Source of the DNA: Lachnoclostridium sp. UBA1434
GTDB taxonomy: Bacteria > Bacillota > Clostridia > Lachnospirales > Lachnospiraceae
DNA: 12,510 bases
Direction: 5' to 3'
NCBI GenBank assembly: GCA_002329645.1
Contig: DCTS01000002.1
Coordinates: 65,714 to 78,223, forward strand
Below are positions 7,682 through 12,510 of this stretch, piece by piece (within the stretch, counting starts at the first letter, position 1; every line of letters starts with the position of its first letter). The position numbers and the translations under genes are program-made. The notes beneath the pieces are model-generated. The model saw only the letters and a list, made by a program, of their open reading frames with translations, was not told the DNA's origin and searched no databases.

Positions 7682-7698
7682 TATCAGTCGTACTGATA
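7682..7698. repeat. Short perfect hairpin/palindrome in the rsmH-ftsL gap
   Basis: TATCAGT and ACTGATA form 7-bp perfect arms around a 3-nt centre. No T-run follows, so it is not an ordinary terminator. It lies about 15 nt after the rsmH stop and about 90 nt before ftsL, and could be an mRNA stability or processing element, or a protein site. Function unknown. Confidence 0.45.
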
Positions 7699-7712
7699 GA
7701 TTGCTATGGTAT

Positions 7713-8663
7713 TCATCCTTTGTCAGCTGGGCTTGTCTTTTCAAATACTCTCAGCTTAGCGCTTTTTGCTCTTGTGTTGCTTGCCAGCTCCTCTGCTGAA
7801 GGTAATATGGGTTTTTTGGTTACCTGCCTGCCTGCAGGCTTCCTGTTGCATACGCAAACAGGAAAATCCGGCGGACATATGCATGGATTTTCATTGGTTT
7901 TAAAGCAGCTTTTCACTATGCGGTCTTCCAGCGAATGAAATGTAATTATGCACAGCCTGCCTCCCGGCTTAAGAAGCCCGATCATGGTTTGCAGGGAATT
8001 CTCAAGAACCTCAAGCTCTCTGTTCAGCTCTATGCGAATTGCCTGAAAGGTCCTTTTTGACGGATGTCCCTGACCGGCTCTCATTTTGGCAGGTATTGCC
8101 GCTTTAATTGCTTCATTAAGCTTAAAGGTTGTTTCTATAGGCTTTATTTGCCTTACCCTGACTATATGCTTAGCTATATTTTTAGCAAAAATATCTTCGC
8201 CGTAATCTCTTATTATCCTGAAGAGCTGCGCCTCGCTGTAGCTGTTGACTATATCTCCTGCAGTTTTTTCATATCTGGTATCCATCCTCATGTCCAGAGG
8301 TGCATCCTCCATATAGGAGAATCCTCTTTCAGGAGTGTCAAGCTGATATGAGGAGACACCCAGATCCAGCAAAATGCCGTCCACATCCACAATTCCCAGC
8401 TTATTCAGAACATCCTCTATTTCAGAGTAGTTGCTTCTTATTATGCTTACCTTGTCTCCGAAGGACTTCAGCCTGTCTGAGGCAGCCTTTATTGCTTCCC
8501 CGTCCTGGTCCAGGCATACAAGCCTTCCTGTTGACAACCTTTCGGCTATTTTGAAGGCATGTCCGCCTCCGCCGACGGTCCCGTCAACATAAGTGCCCCC
8601 GGGATTTATATCAAGATACTTAATTACTTCATCCAATAGTACCGGTTTATGTTCAAAAGCCAT
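7713..8663 (-). CDS. rsmH: 16S rRNA (cytosine(1402)-N(4))-methyltransferase RsmH (MraW)
   Basis: SAM-dependent enzyme that methylates N4 of C1402 of 16S rRNA in the decoding site. 316 residues, the usual size. Seen: N-terminal HKPVLLDEVI, SAM-binding YVDGTVGGGGH (25-35), LVCLDQDGEA (48-57), DGILLDLGVSSYQLD (95-109) and PERGFSY, the helical insert with GQGHPSKRTFQAIRIELN (197-214), and IITFHSLEDRIVK (239-251). A Cys-rich stretch follows (C261, C263, C270, C272) in CICPPDFPVCVC, common in Firmicute members and possibly structural. ATG at 8663 has AGGAG 7 nt upstream and lies 13 bp after the mraZ stop, so the two are translated from one message. Nothing unusual. Confidence 0.98.
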   Translation of the reverse strand: MAFEHKPVLLDEVIKYLDINPGGTYVDGTVGGGGHAFKIAERLSTGRLVCLDQDGEAIKAASDRLKSFGDKVSIIRSNYSEIEDVLNKLGIVDVDGILLDLGVSSYQLDTPERGFSYMEDAPLDMRMDTRYEKTAGDIVNSYSEAQLFRIIRDYGEDIFAKNIAKHIVRVRQIKPIETTFKLNEAIKAAIPAKMRAGQGHPSKRTFQAIRIELNRELEVLENSLQTMIGLLKPGGRLCIITFHSLEDRIVKSCFKTNENPCICPPDFPVCVCNRKPAGRQVTKKPILPSAEELASNTRAKSAKLRVFEKTSPADKG

Positions 8664-8676
8664 GACCCTTCTCCTG

Positions 8677-9105
8677 TCAGAAGTTTATGCCGAATTGCGA
8701 CATCTGCTCGGCAATGGCATCCATATTGTCATAATTGTTGTTGTTCTCCCAGCGCTCCCTGCTCCATATTTCAATCTTGTTGAGTACGCCCACAAATACT
8801 ATATCCTTCTCCAGCGCAGCGTTTTCCCTAAGCTTTGCCGGTATAAGTATTCTTCCCTGCTTGTCCGGCTCACAGAAAACCGCACCCGCAAGAAAATAAC
8901 GCTGTAATTGACGGGCATCCTTGTTTCCGGGAAGCGCCGAAAGCTTAGCTGCAAATTCCTGCCAATCCTTTTGAGGGTACAGGAAGAGACAACCATCAAG
9001 TCCCTGGGTAATTACAAACTCTTCTCCAAGCTCGTCCCTGAACCTGGCAGGTATGATGATTCGTCCCTTGCTATCGATTGTGTGATTATATTCACCCATG
9101 AACAT
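8677..9105 (-). CDS. mraZ: Transcriptional regulator MraZ
   Basis: DNA-binding protein of the double AbrB/SpoVT swapped-hairpin family; known members form ring oligomers that bind repeats in front of their own division cluster and usually repress it. 142 residues: first domain about 5-50 with HTIDSKGRIIIPARFR, second about 78-120 with DKQGRILIPAKLR. The start was chosen at the ATG at 9105, giving MFMGEYNHTID, the family-typical N-terminus. A longer in-frame reading begins with GTG at 9183, but that codon lies inside the operator boxes, next to the predicted transcription start, and has no ribosome site. The ribosome site for 9105 is modest (AGGTG about 6 nt upstream). First gene of the cluster, with its own promoter and an operator-like box array upstream, which implies autoregulation. 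Confidence 0.97.
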   Translation of the reverse strand: MFMGEYNHTIDSKGRIIIPARFRDELGEEFVITQGLDGCLFLYPQKDWQEFAAKLSALPGNKDARQLQRYFLAGAVFCEPDKQGRILIPAKLRENAALEKDIVFVGVLNKIEIWSRERWENNNNYDNMDAIAEQMSQFGINF

Positions 9106-9138
9106 AGGCAGCACCTGCATTTCCTTCCATGGCATGTA

Positions 9139-9185
9139 CCACTTTTGTGGATAAGTACACCACTTTACACCACTTCGCTCCACTT
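9139..9185 (-). promoter_or_regulatory. Predicted MraZ operator: four AAGTGG boxes
   Basis: On the minus strand AAGTGG occurs at 9185-9180, 9175-9170, 9165-9160 and 9144-9139. The first three have an exact 10-bp period, and the fourth is 21 bp further, about two turns. Described MraZ sites are direct G-rich repeats with about 10-bp spacing (TGGGN in E. coli, AAAGTG-type in Mollicutes, GTGG-type in Bacillus). The array begins about where transcription from the promoter at 9194-9222 should start, a good position for repression. Binding is inferred. Confidence 0.85.
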
Positions 9186-9193
9186 ATGTGTTC

Positions 9194-9222
9194 ATTTTAT
9201 AATAATAATGGGAATTTATCAA
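9194..9222 (-). promoter_or_regulatory. Sigma-A-type promoter of mraZ and the division cluster
   Basis: TTGATA (9222-9217) and TAAAAT (9199-9194) are 17 bp apart on the minus strand. The start would be near 9187, giving an mRNA leader of about 80 nt to the mraZ ATG at 9105. It stands between the lgt terminator and the MraZ boxes, as expected for the main promoter of the cluster. Confidence 0.8.
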
Positions 9223-9232
9223 GTATTAATAG

Positions 9233-9280
9233 AAAAAAAATAAGCACAGAATGCCCGTTTTTACCGGGAATTCTGTGCTT
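9233..9280 (-). terminator. Strong intrinsic terminator after lgt
   Basis: The minus-strand transcript can form a stem of 11 perfect pairs (AAGCACAGAAT with ATTCTGTGCTT), one mismatch, then CCCG/CGGG, with a 7-nt loop. An A and then eight T follow directly (9240-9233). The + strand has no T-run on its own 3' side, so it acts for minus-strand transcription only. It separates the rpe-thiN-ychF-lgt block from the mraZ promoter 11 bp further on. Confidence 0.95.
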
Positions 9281-9307
9281 AATGACTGTAGGTTTACAAC
9301 ATATTGT

Positions 9308-9339
9308 AGTATATCAGAAAATCGAACAAATTATGTCAA
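9308..9339 (-). promoter_or_regulatory. Possible weak promoter between lgt and its terminator
   Basis: A perfect TTGACA (9339-9334) and TATACT (9313-9308) stand on the minus strand, but with a 20-bp spacer, longer than sigma-A normally uses. Overlapping it is the 14-bp palindrome TACAACATATTGTA (9295-9308). A transcript from here would run only about 60 nt before the terminator. It may be chance in an AT-rich spacer. Confidence 0.25.
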
Positions 9340-9375
9340 TATATAGACGAAACACTCGTTTATGGTAAATTAGTC

Positions 9376-10314
9376 CTATGCGGCAGCCTTTTTACGCTTA
9401 ATTGCCAGGATTATTATGGACCCGACAGCTATTACTGCTCCTAAAAGCTGGGATATTGGAATGCCTGTTCCCCATAGAAACAACTGGTCTGTTCTTAATC
9501 CTTCCATCCAAAACCTTCCGAGTGCATATATGGACATATATAAAAGCATAATCTCACCGTCAAATTTCTTATGCTTTGTGTATAGTATCAAAAAAATCAG
9601 CAATCCGAGATTCCATAATGATTCATAAAGAAAGGTTGGATGCACCTGGATGTATTCAAGGTTGTTCTCCCGGATTACCGTGTTATTTCGGATTTCAAGT
9701 ATCCTTTCAAAGGCTGCCTCTCTGTCAGCATATTTCTCCTTCAGTCTTATTAGCGGCATTCTGAAATCATCTGACACATCTTTTATATTAAGCTGCATGG
9801 CAAAAAGCGAGTCAGTGTATTTACCGAAGGCCTCCCTGTTAAAGAAATTGCCCCAGCGCCCAATCATCTGGCCTGTGACAAGGCCTATGCAGCCGGTATC
9901 CATAAAAAGCCATAAGGGATACTTCTTAATCCTTGTATATATAACTGCAGTCAGAATTGCGCCTATGATCCCTCCGTATATTGCAAGCCCCCCGGTTCTT
10001 AAGTTGAATATCTGAAGGGGATTATCCCGGAATTCATCCCATGAAAATACAACATAATACAGTCTGGCGCATATAACGGACACAATAATAGCAACCAAGG
10101 CAAAGTCAAGATAAACATCGGGCTTCTGCCCCGTCTTTCTTGCCATCCGTTCCGCTATAAGCCATCCCGCCAGCATTCCTGCTCCTATTACTATTCCATA
10201 AAAGGCAATTCGAAAACCAAATATATCAAAGCCTGACCGGACCCTCATAAGGTCTATGCCAAGATTGGGGAAGTAAATATTGGTGGGAATATCTGCAGAT
10301 AAAAGAATGCTCAT
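9376..10314 (-). CDS. lgt: Prolipoprotein diacylglyceryl transferase (Lgt)
   Basis: Membrane enzyme that transfers diacylglycerol from phosphatidylglycerol to the lipobox Cys of prelipoproteins, the first step of lipoprotein maturation. About 312 residues with seven or so hydrophobic segments. Seen: GGLAIYGG (108-115), the signature GRWGNFFNREAFG (152-164) with the family's key Arg and Asn, HPTFLYES (225-232) and GRFWMEGLRTDQL (266-278). A polar stretch (about 185-220) between the signature and HPTFLYES is longer than in many homologues. Odd: the position of E. coli His103 (FHGG) is Tyr here (IYGG). I chose ATG at 10314; a GTG at 10323 is in frame, but AAGGGG is then only 2 nt away, too close. 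It follows ychF after about 75 bp and ends about 95 bp before a strong terminator. Confidence 0.96.
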   Translation of the reverse strand: MSILLSADIPTNIYFPNLGIDLMRVRSGFDIFGFRIAFYGIVIGAGMLAGWLIAERMARKTGQKPDVYLDFALVAIIVSVICARLYYVVFSWDEFRDNPLQIFNLRTGGLAIYGGIIGAILTAVIYTRIKKYPLWLFMDTGCIGLVTGQMIGRWGNFFNREAFGKYTDSLFAMQLNIKDVSDDFRMPLIRLKEKYADREAAFERILEIRNNTVIRENNLEYIQVHPTFLYESLWNLGLLIFLILYTKHKKFDGEIMLLYMSIYALGRFWMEGLRTDQLFLWGTGIPISQLLGAVIAVGSIIILAIKRKKAAA

Positions 10315-10388
10315 TAATCTCACCGCCCCTTACTCAAGTAAAATCTACAAAAAGTTGACCACAGCTTTGTTCAATAATAACCCGCTTT

Positions 10389-11483
10389 TTATACGTTGAA
10401 CCTGAACAAAATAACGTCCCCGTCCTGAACAACATAATCCTTGCCCTCGGAACGCACCAGACCCTTATCCTTTGCCGCATTATAACCTCCGCATTCAATC
10501 AGATTGTCGTAGCTTACAACCTCGGCTCTTATAAAGCCTCTTTCAAAATCCGAATGAATCTTGCCTGCCGCCTGCGGTGCCCGCGCACCGGCCTTTATGG
10601 TCCATGCCCTTGATTCCTTTGGCCCTGCCGTAAGAAAGCTTATCAGCCCAAGCAGCCGGTAGCTTGCCTTGACCAGCTTATCCAGGCCGGATTCGAAAAG
10701 CCCCAGCTCCTCAAGAAAGAGCTTCCTTTCATCATCCTCAAGCTCGGCTATCTCCTGCTCTATCTGGGCGCATATGACGAAAACCTCTGAATGCTCTCCT
10801 GCAGCAATAGAGCGTACTGCCCGGACATATTCGCACCCGGCTCCGTCATCTTTAAGGTCCTCTTCCTTTACATTGGCTGCATATATAACAGGCTTTGCCG
10901 TAAGCAGGTTATAGCTTTCAAGAAGCTCTGCATCCTCCTCATCCGCAGCAAAGCTTCTTGCCATATGTCCCGCCTCCAGATGAGACATCAGCTTCTCCAG
11001 AAGCATAGCTTCCCTGGCCTGAGCTTTATCATTCCTGGCGCCCTTTACCGCCTTGGATCTTCTGCGCTCCAGAACCTCCAAATCCGCAAATATCAGCTCA
11101 AGATTAATTGTTTCTATGTCACGTCCCGGGTTCACGGTTCCGTCCACATGTATTACATTGCCGTCATCAAAGCAGCGCACCACATGGATTATGGCATCAA
11201 CCTCCCTGATATTGGACAGGAACTGGTTTCCAAGCCCCTCTCCTTTGGAGGCGCCCTTAACAAGTCCGGCTATATCCACAAATTCTATAACGGCAGGGGT
11301 CACCTTTTCAGATTTATACATATCCCCCAGAACCTTAAGTCTTTCATCCGGTACGGCTACAATGCCGATATTCGGGTCTATGGTGCAGAAGGGGTAATTG
11401 GCTGCTTCGGCACCTGCCCGGGTAAGCGAGTTAAAAAGTGTGCTCTTTCCCACATTGGGCAATCCCACTATTCCTAATTTCAT
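10389..11483 (-). CDS. ychF: Redox-regulated ATPase YchF (OLA1 family)
   Basis: P-loop NTPase of the Obg-like group that hydrolyses ATP rather than GTP and associates with ribosomes; roles in stress response and translation are reported for homologues. 364 residues, the family length. Seen: GLPNVGKS (7-14), switch-region DIAGLVKGASKGEGLGNQFL (70-89), NVKE (204-207) in place of the NKxD specificity motif of GTPases (the hallmark that explains ATP preference), a central helical coiled-coil region (about 130-195), and a C-terminal TGS domain (about 281-363) with TIKAGARAPQAAGKIHSDFE. GGAAG stands 6 nt before the ATG. The gap from thiN is 20 bp, so they are co-transcribed. Nothing unusual. Confidence 0.98.
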   Translation of the reverse strand: MKLGIVGLPNVGKSTLFNSLTRAGAEAANYPFCTIDPNIGIVAVPDERLKVLGDMYKSEKVTPAVIEFVDIAGLVKGASKGEGLGNQFLSNIREVDAIIHVVRCFDDGNVIHVDGTVNPGRDIETINLELIFADLEVLERRRSKAVKGARNDKAQAREAMLLEKLMSHLEAGHMARSFAADEEDAELLESYNLLTAKPVIYAANVKEEDLKDDGAGCEYVRAVRSIAAGEHSEVFVICAQIEQEIAELEDDERKLFLEELGLFESGLDKLVKASYRLLGLISFLTAGPKESRAWTIKAGARAPQAAGKIHSDFERGFIRAEVVSYDNLIECGGYNAAKDKGLVRSEGKDYVVQDGDVILFRFNV

Positions 11484-11503
11484 TTGTGTCTTCCTTCCTT
11501 CGT

Positions 11504-12163
11504 TTAATCCCTGGTTTCAGCTGTTATCAATATTCCGCTTATAAATTCCACATAAGCTTTATCTTCAATAATCTCGTTGCTTATCCCAAGGCTGCTTCCC
11601 GCAGTCATCGTAATTTTATTTAAAGGATACTTAAATCCCTTTAATGATAGCCCCGTAACCTCCGGTGTAAAGGGAAGCAGCGATACAAATCTGCCGTACT
11701 GGCTGCTCCTGTCTATAGTAAAGCTTTTATCGCTAAGATAAATCCTGTTGTTCGAATCCAGTATGCATGCCTTTATCCCAAGCTGCATTGGAAGCAGAAG
11801 AAGATTGATATTAGCCAGCACATGGTCCAGCCTGCTGCCGGTGCCGCCTGCAATATCTATCACTGACGGATTGTGCATCAGTGCAAGCTCCAATGCTATC
11901 TGGGTATCAGTCTTATCCTTTTCTGTCGGAAAGGTCCTGACAGGCGTCGACATCTGCTTGTATTTTTCCAGAAGTCCGGAAGGGACCGAATCAAAATCAC
12001 CGACAATATAATCCGGTCTGATATCCCTTAAGTCGGCGGCAAACAGTCCCCTGTCTGCAGCAATAATCATGGAATAGGCATTCTCCGATACAAGCCTGCC
12101 AAGAAAGTCCTCATCAATATGCCCGCCTGATATAATTAATATTTTATTGGTTCCTTCAGCCAT
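11504..12163 (-). CDS. thiN: Thiamine pyrophosphokinase (ThiN)
   Basis: Cytoplasmic enzyme that transfers pyrophosphate from ATP to thiamine, making the cofactor thiamine pyrophosphate. 219 residues, normal length. Seen: AADRGL (35-40), VGDFDSV (54-60), FPTEKDKTDTQ (78-88), which hold the Asp residues that bind metal and ATP, GGTGSRLDH (106-114), and a C-terminal beta domain with GISNE (193-197), the thiamine-site region. It lies 101 bp after rpe and 20 bp before ychF; rpe-thiN neighbours are common in Firmicutes. AAGGGG is about 12 nt from the ATG, slightly far, and no better start is seen. TPP serves transketolase, in the same pentose-phosphate route as Rpe, which may explain the pairing. 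Confidence 0.97.
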   Translation of the reverse strand: MAEGTNKILIISGGHIDEDFLGRLVSENAYSMIIAADRGLFAADLRDIRPDYIVGDFDSVPSGLLEKYKQMSTPVRTFPTEKDKTDTQIALELALMHNPSVIDIAGGTGSRLDHVLANINLLLLPMQLGIKACILDSNNRIYLSDKSFTIDRSSQYGRFVSLLPFTPEVTGLSLKGFKYPLNKITMTAGSSLGISNEIIEDKAYVEFISGILITAETRD

Positions 12164-12170
12164 ATATACA

Positions 12171-12212
12171 CCGGACCCCTTCTAAGTACAAAACTAAATA
12201 CGGTCTGTCCGG
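12171..12212. repeat. Short inverted repeat in the rpe-thiN gap
   Basis: CCGGAC (12171-12176) and GTCCGG (12207-12212) are perfect 6-bp complements about 30 bp apart, just upstream of thiN. The AAGGGG ribosome site of thiN overlaps the near arm, so a fold could hide it. Only 6 pairs with a long loop make this weak. I see no conserved thiamine riboswitch (THI-box) core in this 101-bp gap. Confidence 0.25.
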
Positions 12213-12264
12213 CAGCTCCAGGTATTCATGCGTAACTTGAACTGACTTAATCACTGCCTGCCAG

Positions 12265-12510
12265 CTATCTTACAGAAGCCGTATATTCATAAAATACTTT
12301 ATTATAAGCATTGATATTATCTGTAATATTGCCTGAAAATATTGCAGTTCCGGATACAATAACATTTGCTCCGGCTTCTAGCACCTGTCTTACATTATCC
12401 GCAGTAATTCCGCCGTCCACTTCGATGTCAAGGCTTAATCCGGCCTTGTCAGCAAGCATTCTCAATTTCCTGATTTTTTCAAGTGAGCCCGGTATAAACT
12501 CCTGACCTCC
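12265..12510 (-). CDS. rpe: Ribulose-phosphate 3-epimerase, C-terminal part (start beyond window)
   Basis: Pentose-phosphate enzyme that interconverts D-ribulose 5-phosphate and D-xylulose 5-phosphate. Only the last 81 residues are present, open to the window's end. They begin GGQEFIPGSLEKIRKLR, continuing the family motif MTVxPGFGGQ, and hold IEVDGGIT (catalytic Asp of the TIM barrel) and GANVIVSGTAIF (phosphate-binding loop), then a short tail and TAG. A shorter frame can be opened at TTG 12465, but the upstream codons are conserved Rpe sequence, so this is the end of a full gene. thiN follows after 101 bp. Confidence 0.95.
   Translation of the reverse strand, partial: GGQEFIPGSLEKIRKLRMLADKAGLSLDIEVDGGITADNVRQVLEAGANVIVSGTAIFSGNITDNINAYNKVFYEYTASVR

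Noticed and set aside
7542..7799. + strand open frame of 85 codons over the rsmH-ftsL gap
   Set aside because: Overlaps both genes in antisense, has no ribosome site and no recognisable features.
9106..9183. N-terminal extension of MraZ by 26 residues from GTG 9183
   Set aside because: The start codon falls inside an AAGTGG box at about the transcription start, has no ribosome site, and the extension is not like MraZ; MFMGEY at 9105 is the standard start.
10324..10388. Terminator or promoter in the ychF-lgt gap (TTGAAC/GTCAA followed by CTTTTT)
   Set aside because: The stem is only 4-5 pairs with a bulge and a large loop, and promoter-like hexamers have wrong spacing. Left as an ordinary intergenic gap.
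12164..12264. TPP riboswitch upstream of thiN
   Set aside because: The gap lies between two genes of one block and is only 101 bp. I do not find the conserved THI-box sequence core; only a 6-bp inverted repeat is present.

Overview
The window is a stretch of conserved chromosome from a moderate-GC Firmicute. A member of Clostridia, most likely Lachnospiraceae or a close relative, fits best. Reasons: the order mraZ-rsmH-ftsL-two class B PBPs-mraY-murD; a SpoVD-type PBP with a C-terminal PASTA domain; purine-rich Shine-Dalgarno sites; and consensus sigma-A-type promoters. This assignment comes from gene order and protein character, not from a database search. Every gene I accept is on the minus strand, so transcription runs from high to low coordinates. 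I see no mobile element, CRISPR array, tRNA or rRNA.

Upstream block (12510 down to 9376): the C-terminal part of ribulose-phosphate 3-epimerase (rpe), thiamine pyrophosphokinase (thiN), the YchF/OLA1 ATPase and prolipoprotein diacylglyceryl transferase (lgt). These are housekeeping genes with small or modest gaps. A strong intrinsic terminator (9233-9280) lies about 95 bp past lgt and closes the block.

Division and wall block (9222 down to 1): a sigma-A-type promoter (9194-9222) is followed at once by four AAGTGG boxes, three with an exact 10-bp period, that look like the autoregulatory MraZ operator. Then come mraZ, rsmH, ftsL, a class B PBP with a long repetitive Asn/Gly/Ser/Thr tail, a SpoVD-like PASTA PBP, mraY and murD (its C-terminus is cut by the window edge). 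A second good promoter (2472-2500) lies just upstream of mraY, so lipid-I synthesis and MurD can be expressed apart from the MraZ-controlled front of the cluster. murE and murF are not in this part of the cluster.

How they work together: MraZ sets transcription of the front of the cluster; RsmH modifies 16S rRNA; FtsL belongs to the divisome that controls septal synthases; the two PBPs crosslink septal or spore-type peptidoglycan; MraY and MurD make its precursors. Lgt begins lipoprotein maturation in the same membrane.

I do not see a new multi-gene system. The unusual points are local: an expandable NEAVN pentapeptide repeat at the N-terminus of MurD, a 45-bp/15-residue repeat tail on the first PBP, KTA in place of KTG in the SpoVD-like PBP, Tyr in place of a key His in Lgt, and the clear MraZ box array. 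No intergenic stretch exceeds 300 bp; the longest is the 271-bp lgt-mraZ gap, followed by the 190-bp gap before mraY.
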